This document shows positions 33,514 through 42,418 of a stretch of 64,000 bases of DNA, piece after piece. Positions within the stretch are counted from its first letter, which is position 1, and every line of letters begins with the position of its first letter. Made by a program: the position numbers and the translations under genes. Source of the stretch: Arthrospira sp. PCC 9108 (GTDB lineage Bacteria > Cyanobacteriota > Cyanobacteriia > Cyanobacteriales > Microcoleaceae); contig CP066886.1 of NCBI GenBank assembly GCA_016745315.1, positions 2,542,501-2,606,500 on the forward strand, read 5' to 3'. The notes under the pieces are model-generated. The model was not told the DNA's origin. It searched no databases and saw only the letters and a list, made by a program, of their open reading frames with translations.

Positions 33514-34647
33514 ATGGTTCATTCTGCTTCTATTCTCACCGTAGGCGATCCGGCTCCCTGGTTCAGTTTACCGGACTCCAACGGCAAAAATATTGTCCTC
33601 CGTTCCCATGCTGGGAAACCAATTCTGTTAGTATTTTATGCAGGGGATCAAATCTCAGAATGCGAAAAAATCGCTTGTCGATTGCAAGATATTATGTCCC
33701 TGTGCGATCGCTTTGATCTTCAGATTTTTAGCATCAGTCTCAACCCCCCCTCAACTCGCAAAACCTTCGCCGAAAATCATCACCTTAATTATTCCTTACT
33801 CTCCGATTTCAAAGGAGAAGTTAGCACCAAATACGGAGCCTATATTTGCGACGGCAAAAATAGCAACACCATCGTTTATAACCGTGTCGCTTTCCTGCTC
33901 GATCGCAATCTTCGCATTCTCAAAATTTACCCATTACATCCCCTCGAAGAATTTACCCAACAATTCCTAGGAGAAATTCAAGATTTAGTCGCCCAAGAAC
34001 CTCCTCGCCTCATCAAAATGCAGGCTCCTGTGTTGCTAATCCCTAAAGTTTTGGATTTACGTTTCTGTCGGGAACTCATCCATATTTGGGAAACTCAAGG
34101 TAATGATGAATCAGGGTTCATGAAAAAAGAGGGAGAAAAAACCGTCGGCTATGTTGACCCCAGTTTCAAGCGACGGCGCGATCACTTTATACAGGACGGA
34201 CCCGTTAAAAATTACATCGATTCTATTATGCAGCGCCGGGTATTTCCCGAAATTCTGCAAGCCTTTCAATTCCAGCTAACTCGCCGTGAATGCTACAAAA
34301 TAGGCTGCTATGATAGTGAATCAGGGGGCTTTTTCCGACCCCATCGAGACAACACCACTGGGGGAACTTTCCATCGGCGATTTGCGATGACTATTAACCT
34401 TAATGCTGAAGAATACGAAGGTGGTTGTTTAAGATTTCCTGAACACGCACCCCATTTGTATAAACCTGCCACAGGGGATGCTGTCATCTTTTCCTGTTCG
34501 ACCATGCACGAGGCTACTGATGTGACATCGGGGCGACGTTTTGCCTTGCTTTCCTTCTTCTATGGTGATGAAGATGCCGAAAAACGCAATGCTTACGAAA
34601 GCCGGGTCAGAAATGATTACAGTCGTGTCATTAAGCTGAATGCTTAA
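33514..34647 (+). CDS. Peroxiredoxin-like domain fused to a 2-oxoglutarate/Fe(II) prolyl-4-hydroxylase-like domain
   Basis: A 377-residue two-domain protein. Residues about 8-165 are a thioredoxin-fold AhpC/TSA domain (GDPAPWFSLPDSNG at the start, VFYAGDQISECEKIACRLQD at the active-site helix). The usual PxxxTxxC active-site motif is altered: a cysteine is present in SECEK, but whether it is the peroxidatic one is unclear. Residues about 175-377 are an Fe(II)/2OG dioxygenase with HxD in RPHRDNTTGG near 275, the distal His in STMHEATDV near 330 and the 2OG-binding Arg in GRRFALLSFFY. This part resembles procollagen prolyl 4-hydroxylase. Substrate is unknown. The start is ATG 33514. Confidence 0.85.
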   Translation: MVHSASILTVGDPAPWFSLPDSNGKNIVLRSHAGKPILLVFYAGDQISECEKIACRLQDIMSLCDRFDLQIFSISLNPPSTRKTFAENHHLNYSLLSDFKGEVSTKYGAYICDGKNSNTIVYNRVAFLLDRNLRILKIYPLHPLEEFTQQFLGEIQDLVAQEPPRLIKMQAPVLLIPKVLDLRFCRELIHIWETQGNDESGFMKKEGEKTVGYVDPSFKRRRDHFIQDGPVKNYIDSIMQRRVFPEILQAFQFQLTRRECYKIGCYDSESGGFFRPHRDNTTGGTFHRRFAMTINLNAEEYEGGCLRFPEHAPHLYKPATGDAVIFSCSTMHEATDVTSGRRFALLSFFYGDEDAEKRNAYESRVRNDYSRVIKLNA

Positions 34648-34660
34648 TTAAGCATCATTT

Positions 34661-34686
34661 GGGGGGTTAAGTTAGCCCCCTATTTT
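34661..34686 (+). terminator. Intrinsic terminator after the peroxiredoxin-hydroxylase fusion
   Basis: GGGGG(G) (34661-34666) pairs with CCCCC (34676-34680) around a 9-base loop, followed by TATTTT. Confidence 0.65.
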
Positions 34687-34717
34687 GTGAAGTTTAACCA
34701 GGGTGAGAATTAATTTT

Positions 34718-35545
34718 ATGAAAGTTCTAAAGCAGTCGCCATCTCTGAAAGCTAAATTTAAGCAAAATATTAATCGCAAAGTATCCAGCCAACGGGAGGA
34801 AGCTAGTCAGGCTTGGGGTGGTGGTTTCTTGGGGATGATAGGCGCAGGAGTATTTGAATTTAAGCAAATCCGAAATCAAGTTAAGGGTAGTTTAGGGGAA
34901 AATTTAATTGCTCTGTTGCTGATGACCTTTCCTGATAATTGGGTATTATTTAAAAATGCCCTGATTCCTGCTACTTCTGGCAGTTTAACAGAAATTGATT
35001 TGCTAGTGATTGGGAACCGAGGTATTTTTTTAATTGAAGTGAAAACCTGGAAGGGTTCCTTGGCGGCTAATCAAGATAACTGGAAACGGCGTGAGGGTTC
35101 CCAGTGGGTTCCTGTATCTAACAGTCCTACTTCCCAAAGTCTCTATCATCAACAGATGTTTCAGCGGTGGATTTTTTCAGAAATACCTGACTTACCTACT
35201 GATTGTATTACTGCGCCGGTGGTTTTTCCTATAGCTAAATGGGTGGGGGCTAAAAATTGTTCTGTGCCAGTTTTAACGAGTATGACAGATTTAATATCGA
35301 TGATATCGAAATCTCCCGCATATCTCACAGATGAACAGGTTTTTAGGATTAGTAAACATATCCAAGAATATGAATTGTCACCCTTATCTAAACCGCAACC
35401 GCAACCGCAACCAGAAACGAAGCCTAAGCCTAAGCCTCGCAATTCTCAACCGGAACCGGAACCGGAACCGGAAACGGAACCTAAACCTAAACCTAAACCT
35501 AAACCCAAACCTAAGCCTAAGCCTAGGTTAAAAAAAGATATGTAA
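34718..35545 (+). CDS. NERD-domain (nuclease-related) protein with Pro/Lys/Glu repeat tail
   Basis: A 275-residue protein from ATG 34718 (better ribosome site, GGGTGAG, than the in-frame GTG 34703). Residues about 55-160 are a NERD domain: KGSLGENLIALLL, then LTEIDLLVIGNRGIFLIEVKTWKG, which gives the D and E-x-K residues of a PD-(D/E)XK-type site. A hydrophobic Gly-rich stretch precedes it. After about residue 222 the protein is a low-complexity tail of Pro with Gln, Glu or Lys, ending in (KP) repeats. Such domains occur in DNA-processing proteins and stress kinases. The role here is unknown. Confidence 0.75.
   Translation: MKVLKQSPSLKAKFKQNINRKVSSQREEASQAWGGGFLGMIGAGVFEFKQIRNQVKGSLGENLIALLLMTFPDNWVLFKNALIPATSGSLTEIDLLVIGNRGIFLIEVKTWKGSLAANQDNWKRREGSQWVPVSNSPTSQSLYHQQMFQRWIFSEIPDLPTDCITAPVVFPIAKWVGAKNCSVPVLTSMTDLISMISKSPAYLTDEQVFRISKHIQEYELSPLSKPQPQPQPETKPKPKPRNSQPEPEPEPETEPKPKPKPKPKPKPKPRLKKDM
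35392..35528 (+). repeat. Tandem hexamer runs coding the Pro-rich tail
   Basis: Short tandem runs: CCGCAA, then CCTAAG, then CCGGAA, then CCTAAA/CCTAAG units. They code for PQ, PK, PE and PK dipeptides in the NERD protein tail. Such arrays can change length by slippage in steps that keep the frame. Confidence 0.8.
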
Positions 35546-35556
35546 ATCAATTTTTA

Positions 35557-36531
35557 ATGATGATATCACCACTGCTACAAGTTAAAAATTTAGAAACTCG
35601 TTTTATCACGACTGATGGGGTAGTTAAGGCTGTTAATGGCATTTCCTATCATGTTAATGCTGGGGAAACTCTTGGCATTGTCGGAGAATCGGGTTCGGGG
35701 AAAAGTGCGGGAGTGTTATCAATTTTGCGGCTAATTTCTGCCAATTCCGGCCGGATTTCTGGGGGAGAGATTTGGTTTGAGAAGCAGGATTTACTTAAAG
35801 TCAATAAATCGGCATTAAGAAGGATTCGGGGTAACAAAATTTCGATGATTTTTCAAGACCCGATGACTTGCTTAAATCCGGTTTTAACTATTGGTAAACA
35901 AATTACTGAGGCTATACAAGTGCATTCTGGGGCTACTAAATTAGAGGCACAACAACAGGCGATCGCCCTTTTAGAAAAGGTCGGTATATCGTCAGCAAAA
36001 CGCCGACTTGGTAGCTATCCCTATCAATTCTCTGGGGGAATGCGACAGCGAGTTATGATTGCTATGGCATTAGCCTGTCATCCACAATTATTAATTGCTG
36101 ATGAACCGACAACCGCCTTAGATGTAACTGTGCAAGCCCAAGTTATTGAGATGATTAAACAGTTGCAAAATGAAATGGGAATGGCGGTAATTTGGATTAC
36201 CCATGATTTAGCACTTTTGGCGAGATTTGCCGATCGCATTTTAGTCATGTATGCAGGTCAAATTGTCGAAGAAGCGCCCGTTAATCAACTCTATAAGCAT
36301 CCTCGTCACCCCTACACAATGGGATTGTTAAAAAGCCTCCCCCGTCCTGACCGCGACATGGGAGAGACTCTCCCGGCTATCCCAGGGACTCCCCCAGATT
36401 TGATTAACTATCCTCAAGGTTGCCCCTTTGCGCCTCGATGTCAATATGCGATCGACCGTTGTTTTCAGGAAGATCCGATTTTAGAATTAGTCGCCACCCA
36501 TCATCAAGTCGCCTGTTGGGTTAAACCATGA
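35557..36531 (+). CDS. Oligopeptide/dipeptide ABC transporter ATP-binding protein (OppD/DppD type)
   Basis: A 324-residue ATPase subunit. Walker A is GESGSGKS near residue 44, the signature SGGMRQRVMIAMAL near 160, Walker B LLIADEPTTALD near 180, H-loop WITHDLALL near 214. After about 250 there is the oligopeptide-transporter C-terminal region (HPRHPYTMGLLKSLP, then GCPFAPRCQYAIDRC with conserved cysteines). It pairs with the next gene, 65 bases downstream. No permease or binding protein is nearby, which is common in cyanobacteria where these genes are dispersed. The start could be Met1 or Met2, which are adjacent. Substrate could be peptides, nickel or other small solutes. Confidence 0.92.
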   Translation: MMISPLLQVKNLETRFITTDGVVKAVNGISYHVNAGETLGIVGESGSGKSAGVLSILRLISANSGRISGGEIWFEKQDLLKVNKSALRRIRGNKISMIFQDPMTCLNPVLTIGKQITEAIQVHSGATKLEAQQQAIALLEKVGISSAKRRLGSYPYQFSGGMRQRVMIAMALACHPQLLIADEPTTALDVTVQAQVIEMIKQLQNEMGMAVIWITHDLALLARFADRILVMYAGQIVEEAPVNQLYKHPRHPYTMGLLKSLPRPDRDMGETLPAIPGTPPDLINYPQGCPFAPRCQYAIDRCFQEDPILELVATHHQVACWVKP

Positions 36532-36596
36532 CTTGACAAAAGGATGATTTTATGCTACCTAAAATCTATCTATTTTCTTGGAATTTTTGATACCTG

Positions 36597-37628
36597 ATGG
36601 TTGCCAAAACACACCCCAGTAAGCCAGAAACAGATACCCTATTAAGGGTTGAGAATTTGCAGGTACACTTTCCAGTCAGTGGGGGTATATTTCGACAGAA
36701 ACAGGTAGGGATAATTAGGGCAGTAGATGGTTTAACATTTGAGATAAAACGGGGTGAAACTCTTAGTTTAGTTGGGGAGTCTGGCTGTGGGAAAAGCACG
36801 ACAGGTAGGGCGATTTTACAGCTTCAAACTCCCACAGGTGGCCAGGTTTATTTTAATGATATTGATCTGACTAAATTAGATGCCCAAAAGTTGCGGATCA
36901 TGCGCCGCCAAATGCAGATAATTTTCCAAGACCCCTACGCTTCCCTAAATCCGCGAATGACCCTAAAAAAAATCATTGGGGAACCCCTATTAATTCATAG
37001 ATTAGCTAAGGGTGAATCCCTGATTAATCGAGTGCAAGAGTTATTAGAATTAGTGGGACTGAATCCCCAATTTATTAATCGTTATCCTCACGAGTTTTCG
37101 GGTGGTCAAAGACAGCGAATAGCTATAGCTAGGGCTTTAGCAGTTGACCCGGATTTTTTGGTCTGTGATGAACCGATCGCCTCTTTGGATGTTTCTATTC
37201 AAGCACAGGTGGTTAACTTAATGCGATCGCTACAAAAACGCCTGAATTTAACCTATCTATTTATCGCCCATGATTTAAGTATAGTCCGCTACATTTCCAG
37301 CCGGGTAGCAGTCATGTATTTAGGTAAAATAGTGGAAATAGGGGAGTGCAATTCTGTCTATGATTATCCCCTTCATCCCTATACTAAAGCGTTACTTTCT
37401 GCTGTTCCTATTCCCGACCCAGAAATCGAAGCCAAACGGGAACGAATTATCCTGAAAGGAGATGTTCCCAGCTTTTTATTACCCTCGTGTGGATGTCGAT
37501 TTTATAGCCGCTGTCCTTCGGCGAATTTAGTTGGCGATCGCTGTCGGGTCGAGGAACCCCAATTGCGAGAAATTAACCCCGGACATTTTGTTTCCTGTCA
37601 TTTATGGGATTCCCAAAACCCTCTATAA
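36597..37628 (+). CDS. Oligopeptide/dipeptide ABC transporter ATP-binding protein (OppF/DppF type)
   Basis: A 343-residue ATPase subunit, the partner of the previous gene. Walker A is GESGCGKSTTGRAILQL near residue 62; the signature is FSGGQRQRIAIARAL near 166, Walker B FLVCDEPIASLD near 187, and the H-loop FIAHDLSIV near 221. The C-terminal oligopeptide-type region (DYPLHPYTKALLSAVP, then CRFYSRCPSA) is complete. The OppD/OppF pair would energise one importer at the inner face of the cytoplasmic membrane. It ends three bases before the convergent metallochaperone gene. Confidence 0.92.
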   Translation: MVAKTHPSKPETDTLLRVENLQVHFPVSGGIFRQKQVGIIRAVDGLTFEIKRGETLSLVGESGCGKSTTGRAILQLQTPTGGQVYFNDIDLTKLDAQKLRIMRRQMQIIFQDPYASLNPRMTLKKIIGEPLLIHRLAKGESLINRVQELLELVGLNPQFINRYPHEFSGGQRQRIAIARALAVDPDFLVCDEPIASLDVSIQAQVVNLMRSLQKRLNLTYLFIAHDLSIVRYISSRVAVMYLGKIVEIGECNSVYDYPLHPYTKALLSAVPIPDPEIEAKRERIILKGDVPSFLLPSCGCRFYSRCPSANLVGDRCRVEEPQLREINPGHFVSCHLWDSQNPL

Positions 37629-37631
37629 ATC

Positions 37632-37829
37632 CTATGATTCTGTAGTATGACCAGCTTTAGCGATCGCCGCCCTTAGCGCCGACTCAGAAGCAGTTGCTTC
37701 CACAGTCACCACCTTTGTATTTAAGTCAATATTGACAGTAGCATCACTATCAACAGTATGAATAGCCTTGGTTACACTGTTAGCACAAACATCACAAACC
37801 ATTGAAGAAACCGTAAGTTTTATAGTCAT
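37632..37829 (-). CDS. Heavy-metal-associated (HMA) domain metallochaperone
   Basis: A 65-residue single HMA domain with the metal motif MVCDVC near residues 10-15 and a C-terminal GHTTES. It resembles Atx1/CopZ-type copper chaperones that hand Cu(I) to P-type ATPases. The usual MxCxxC form is kept. The domain is the whole protein. It sits convergent to the OppF gene and divergent from the methyltransferase, with no copper ATPase nearby. Confidence 0.88.
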   Translation of the reverse strand: MTIKLTVSSMVCDVCANSVTKAIHTVDSDATVNIDLNTKVVTVEATASESALRAAIAKAGHTTES

Positions 37830-38010
37830 AACTAGCCTCGTAAAATACCCGTATAGTATAGCATTATAGTAGGATTTGAGAATTGTATTAAGAGAAATCC
37901 CCTCAAATCCAGGTAAATATCATAACCTGAGACCTCCCGAATCACACTGATAGGCTATAATCGTAAATATCCATACTTAATCAATGTTCCATTATAGTCT
38001 TAGTTAACCC

Positions 38011-38697
38011 ATGTCTCTAGTTCCTCCTAACAATCTCAGGCAAAAAATTATCGAAATGGTCGAAAATTCTCAATCCCATCCTACCGCGTGGTTTGAAACC
38101 CTTTATGCTGAATCCCAAGGCGATCCGTCTTTGATTCCTTGGGCCACATTGGTGGCTCATCCCCAACTGCAACAATGGCTAGAAAATCATGCAATTGAGG
38201 ATGATAATAAAACCGCTTTAGTGTTGGGTTGCGGGTTAGGAGATGATGCGGAAGCCTTAGCAGATTTTGGCTTTCAGGTGACAGCTTTTGATATTTCTCC
38301 AACGGCGATCGCTTGGTGTCGCGAAAGGTTTCCCAATTCTCAGGTAAATTATACAGTCGCCGACTTGTTAGACCCCGATCCTAATTGGCGAGAAAAGTTC
38401 GATTTTGTACTCGAATCTAGGATTACTCAATCCATGCCTTTACAAGTCCGATCCCAAGCAATTAAGGCGATCGCCAATCTGGTAGCCACCGATGGTATTT
38501 TATTGTTAATTACCCGATTTCGTGACACCGAAGCCGCACCGGACTGCCCCCCATGGCCTTTATCTGAGACAGAATTATCAGCCTTTAAAACCTGCGGCTT
38601 GACCGAAATAAATCGCCATGAATTTGTAGCCGAAAACCGTCCTGATGCCCGGCAATTATGTATTGAATATAAATCAATAAATGAACCCTTCAGTTAA
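38011..38697 (+). CDS. Class I SAM-dependent methyltransferase
   Basis: A 228-residue Rossmann-fold methyltransferase. The glycine-rich SAM site is LVLGCGLGDDAEALADFGF near residue 73 and the acidic ribose-binding end is VTAFDISPTAI near 92. DFVLESRITQSMP near 130 occupies the motif IV region. The substrate is unknown; it is similar to thiopurine/tellurite-type (TPMT/TehB-like) enzymes in size and layout. It ends inside the next gene (17-base overlap), so the two are translationally coupled. Confidence 0.8.
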   Translation: MSLVPPNNLRQKIIEMVENSQSHPTAWFETLYAESQGDPSLIPWATLVAHPQLQQWLENHAIEDDNKTALVLGCGLGDDAEALADFGFQVTAFDISPTAIAWCRERFPNSQVNYTVADLLDPDPNWREKFDFVLESRITQSMPLQVRSQAIKAIANLVATDGILLLITRFRDTEAAPDCPPWPLSETELSAFKTCGLTEINRHEFVAENRPDARQLCIEYKSINEPFS

Positions 38698-39625
38698 TCC
38701 CGAAACCCAATCATTTCTCAATCATGTATCAGCATCTAATCACCCCCCAATTAGTGCCATGGAACCCGCCGAATTGAGAAACCTTAATCAGATGTTTGTT
38801 AAAGCCAGTCACCCACCGGAAGCGATCGCCAAAGTCGAAAATCGCACCATTGCGGGTCTCGGTGGAGAATTACCAATCCGCATTTACACCCCCAAGGGAA
38901 ACCAACCCTTTCCGGTTCTAGTTTATTTCCACGGTGGCGGTTATGTAATCGGTAATTTAGACATGGTAGATAGTATTTGTCGCAGCCTCGCCAATGGCGC
39001 AGAATGTGTGGTTGTCTCAGTAGACTATCGCCTCGCACCAGAACATCCATTTCCAGCCGCCATTGAGGATGGTTTGACCGCGACGGAGTGGGTGTTTAAT
39101 CAGGCTAAAACTTACAACTGGGATAGCGATCGCATTGCGGTGGGGGGAGAAAGTGCGGGGGGAAATTTAGCGGCGGTGGTAGCCTTAAAACGGCGAGATA
39201 AAAAACTAGCCCCCCTAGTTTATCAATTGTTAATTTATCCTATAACTCAGGTAGAAATTGACAGCGAATCTCGCCGCCTATTTGCCGAAAATTACTTTCT
39301 GAGAACCGATGATATTAGGCATTTGTGTAGTTTTTATATCACCAACCCTGCTGATAAAAATAATCCCTATGCTTCCCCCCTGTTAGCCGAAGATTTATCA
39401 AATTTGCCTCCCGCTTTGATTATCACTGCGGAATTAGACCCCCTACGGGATGAAGGACAGGCTTATGGCGATCGCCTCCAAAAAGCCGGAGTTCCCGTCA
39501 AAATATCTTGCTATTCAGGAACCATTCATGCTTTCATTAATTTAGCCAAATTTATCAGTCAAGGACAGGAAGCACTAGCCGAATGTGCGATCGAATTAAA
39601 ACAGGGATTTTCCCATAAAAGTTAA
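38681..39625 (+). CDS. Alpha/beta-hydrolase, hormone-sensitive-lipase (HSL) type esterase
   Basis: A 314-residue soluble esterase. The oxyanion-hole motif is VYFHGGGYVIGN near residue 82, the nucleophile elbow GGESAGGNLAAVVAL near 150 (GESAG), the acid Asp in TAELDPLRDEG near 253, and the catalytic His in GTIHAFINL near 285. This is the complete HSL catalytic set. It probably hydrolyses short acyl esters; the natural substrate is unknown. It overlaps the methyltransferase gene by 17 bases. Confidence 0.9.
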   Translation: MNPSVNPETQSFLNHVSASNHPPISAMEPAELRNLNQMFVKASHPPEAIAKVENRTIAGLGGELPIRIYTPKGNQPFPVLVYFHGGGYVIGNLDMVDSICRSLANGAECVVVSVDYRLAPEHPFPAAIEDGLTATEWVFNQAKTYNWDSDRIAVGGESAGGNLAAVVALKRRDKKLAPLVYQLLIYPITQVEIDSESRRLFAENYFLRTDDIRHLCSFYITNPADKNNPYASPLLAEDLSNLPPALIITAELDPLRDEGQAYGDRLQKAGVPVKISCYSGTIHAFINLAKFISQGQEALAECAIELKQGFSHKS

Positions 39626-39686
39626 TCCCATCTATTCTGCGCCCATTTACCCGAATTTAATCATCAGCCAGAGGTGATAATTAATC

Positions 39687-41399
39687 ATGGCAACCCTAAA
39701 TTTCCACACCACCAACACCACCTTCCGCCAACTTCTGGGTAATGGCTTAATCTATCATGTACCTCCCTTTCAGCGTGACTATTCCTGGGGAAATGACGAA
39801 TGGGACGACCTGTGGCAAGATCTGACTGCTTTATTTGAAGAAGATAGCGAACCCGCTCATTATATGGGCTACCTCGTGCTACAATCATCTGATAGCAAAC
39901 ACTTCGATATTATTGATGGTCAACAACGAATGACTACCATCAGTATTATGATCCTGGCTGGTTTGTCTTATTTACAAGATTTAGTGAAGGCGGACTTGGA
40001 TGCACTCAACAACAGTCGTCGCCAATACCAACTGCAAAATAGCTACATTGGTTATGTCGATCCTGTCACCCTCATTCCCCAATCAAAACTCAGACTAAAT
40101 CGCCATAATGATCGTTTTTATCAAACCTACCTAGTCCCCCTAGAACCCCTCCCTCAACGAGGTCTAAAAGCCTCTGAACATCAACTACGCCAAGCATTTA
40201 TTTGGTTTAAAGAAAAAATCAGACTCCGACTGGGAAATCAATCTGATAGTGGACAAAATTTTGCGGCTTTTATTGATTCCCTAGTAGACAAACTCTTTTT
40301 TACTGTGATCACCGTTACAGATGAATTGAACGCTTTTAAGGTTTTTGAAACTCTTAACGCCAGAGGGGTGCGTCTTTCCGCCACGGATCTACTCAAAAAC
40401 TATTTATTTTCACTCATTAGTAACGCAGATACCCATGATATAGAAATGCGTAGCCTCGAAGATAAATGGGAGCGGATTGTGGGTTTATTGGGTAGTGAGA
40501 GTTTCCCGGAATTTCTGCGTATTTTTTGGAATAGTCGCCATAGACTTGTCCGTAAATATGATCTGTTCAAAATCATTCGACGACAGGTGAAAAGCCGTAA
40601 AGATGCCTTTGGCTTAGTCCGCAGTTTGGAGCATGATGCTGGGGTTTATGCGAGTCTTGGAGACCCATATGATGCTAGTTGGAAACCCGATGAAAAACAA
40701 GCCTTAAAGCAACTGTTAATGTTTCGTGTGCGTCAGCCTTTGGCAATACTGTTAGCTTGTTATCATCAATTTTTTGACAACGATAGAGATGCCTTTACCC
40801 GCATTCTGAAAGCGATCGCTGTGATTTCATTTCGCTATAATGTTATTTGCAACTTGCAGACCTATGAACAAGAACGTTTGTATAATGAGATTGCTGTGAA
40901 GGTTTCCCATGGTCACTATAAGACTGCTGAGGAAGTTTTGGCGGCGCTGGGTGTTGTGTATCCAGATGATCATCAGTTTAAGGGAGCTTTTACTCAAAAA
41001 GAACTCCGCACTACGGATACTCGCCATAAGAAAATTGTCCGCTATATTCTCTTTGAAATTGAGAAACAGCGCTCCGGGAAAGCGTTTGATTTTGAGAGTT
41101 CCACCTATAATTTAGAGCATATTCTCCCGGAAAATCCCTCGGATGCCTGGGCTTATATCGAGGAAAGTAAACAGGAACGCTTAATCTACCGCCTCGGTAA
41201 TATGACCCCCCTCGAAGCGACTAAAAACCGTGAAGTTGGCAATCAGGATTATGGGACTAAGCGGGATGTTTATGCCCAGAGTAATTTTGAAATTACTAAA
41301 GCGATCGCCGAACATTATGATACCTGGGATGAACATAAAATTGAGTCTCGGCAAAAGCGATTAGCTGCCATAGCTGCGGGCATTTGGCGCATTGGGTAA
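39687..41399 (+). CDS. GmrSD-type restriction endonuclease (DUF262-DUF1524)
   Basis: A 570-residue fused GmrS/GmrD protein. The N-terminal DUF262 domain has VPPFQRDYSWGNDEWDDLW near residue 24 and the nucleotide-binding FDIIDGQQRMTTISIMIL near 71, with FETLNARGVRLSATDLLKNY near 222. The C-terminal DUF1524 HNH-like domain has YNLEHILPENPSDAW near 472 and RLGNMTPLEATKNREVGNQDY near 500. Such enzymes (type IV restriction) cut DNA with modified cytosines using NTP hydrolysis, a defence against phages with glucosylated or hydroxymethylated DNA. It is single-protein here, as in many genomes. There is no methyltransferase partner nearby. Start ATG 39687. Confidence 0.9.
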   Translation: MATLNFHTTNTTFRQLLGNGLIYHVPPFQRDYSWGNDEWDDLWQDLTALFEEDSEPAHYMGYLVLQSSDSKHFDIIDGQQRMTTISIMILAGLSYLQDLVKADLDALNNSRRQYQLQNSYIGYVDPVTLIPQSKLRLNRHNDRFYQTYLVPLEPLPQRGLKASEHQLRQAFIWFKEKIRLRLGNQSDSGQNFAAFIDSLVDKLFFTVITVTDELNAFKVFETLNARGVRLSATDLLKNYLFSLISNADTHDIEMRSLEDKWERIVGLLGSESFPEFLRIFWNSRHRLVRKYDLFKIIRRQVKSRKDAFGLVRSLEHDAGVYASLGDPYDASWKPDEKQALKQLLMFRVRQPLAILLACYHQFFDNDRDAFTRILKAIAVISFRYNVICNLQTYEQERLYNEIAVKVSHGHYKTAEEVLAALGVVYPDDHQFKGAFTQKELRTTDTRHKKIVRYILFEIEKQRSGKAFDFESSTYNLEHILPENPSDAWAYIEESKQERLIYRLGNMTPLEATKNREVGNQDYGTKRDVYAQSNFEITKAIAEHYDTWDEHKIESRQKRLAAIAAGIWRIG

Positions 41400-41416
41400 A
41401 TTGAGAATATCAGCGA

Positions 41417-42309
41417 CTAAACACTTGAACGTAAAATTTGCTGAATCATCTGATTGGCTTGGGAACCATAACTGCCACCAAATAGGTTAAAATGATTCAA
41501 AATATGGTAGAGATTGTAAAGAATTTTGCGGCGAGAATAACCTTTATCTAAAGGGTAAATTTGATTATAGCCCTGATAAAATGCGGGGGAAAATCCGCCA
41601 AATACTTCGGTCATGGCGATATCAACTTCTCGATCGCCAAAATAGGCAGCCGGGTCAAAAATGACTGGTTCTCCATCATGGGTAACAGAGGCATTACCCC
41701 CCATAAATCCCCATGCACTAAAGCGGGTTTAGGGTGATGACCGGACAACAATTCTGGTATTTTGTCAAGGAAGCGATCGCTATTTTCAAAAGTTCCTCCC
41801 CGCCGTCTGGCGAGTTTCAGTTGATAACCAATGCGATGATCTCGCCAAAACTCTCCCCAGTCAGTAGTCCAGGTATTAATTTGAGGAGTTGATCCGATCG
41901 TGTTGTTGATATCCCAACCAAACTGTTGATATCCCCGATAGTCTGGCTGGGGAGTCCACTGGTGTAGTCGCGCCAATTGCCGCCCCATTTTCTCCATAGC
42001 CTGAGAATTGCTACGACCCCCTAGCTCTAACCATTCTAGGACGATATAAGCGGAATTGCCAGCAGTACCCCAACAAATGGGTTTAGGGACGCGGATAGTT
42101 TGGGTTTCCCACATTTGTTGAACTCCCCAGGCTTCCGCTTCAAACATGGCAACCTGAGAGGCGCTATTGAGTTTCACAAAATAGCTGCGATCGCCATCAT
42201 TAAGGCGATATCCCTGGTTAATGCAGCCACCACCTACAGAAGTAGGGTTATTAGCTGTAAAGGTGTGGGAGGTAGCAGTGGTTATGTGTTCGCAAATTTG
42301 ATTCCACAT
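41417..42309 (-). pseudogene. Fructosamine kinase family protein, frameshifted
   Basis: Two frames (42309 down to 41611, and 41704 down to 41417) make one fructosamine/ketosamine kinase of about 297 residues if one G is added to the run read on the minus strand at 41702-41697. The join reads VHGDLWGG then NASV. These enzymes phosphorylate ketosamines on glycated proteins so that the adduct falls off. Family marks are SVGGGCINQGYRL near residue 24, FVKLN near 43, LVHGDLWGGN (the catalytic loop) and VIFDPAAYFGDREVDIAMT (the metal-binding DP motif). Either a recent frameshift or a sequence error. Confidence 0.85.
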
Positions 42310-42418
42310 GGTAATTTTTAGCGATCGCTTCAGGCTATATTTTAGATCAACTGTGACTCGGCTCTGAACAACCCCATGGGATTATCGGAATTTCCGCCAT
42401 GAAATCGGGGGTCATATT

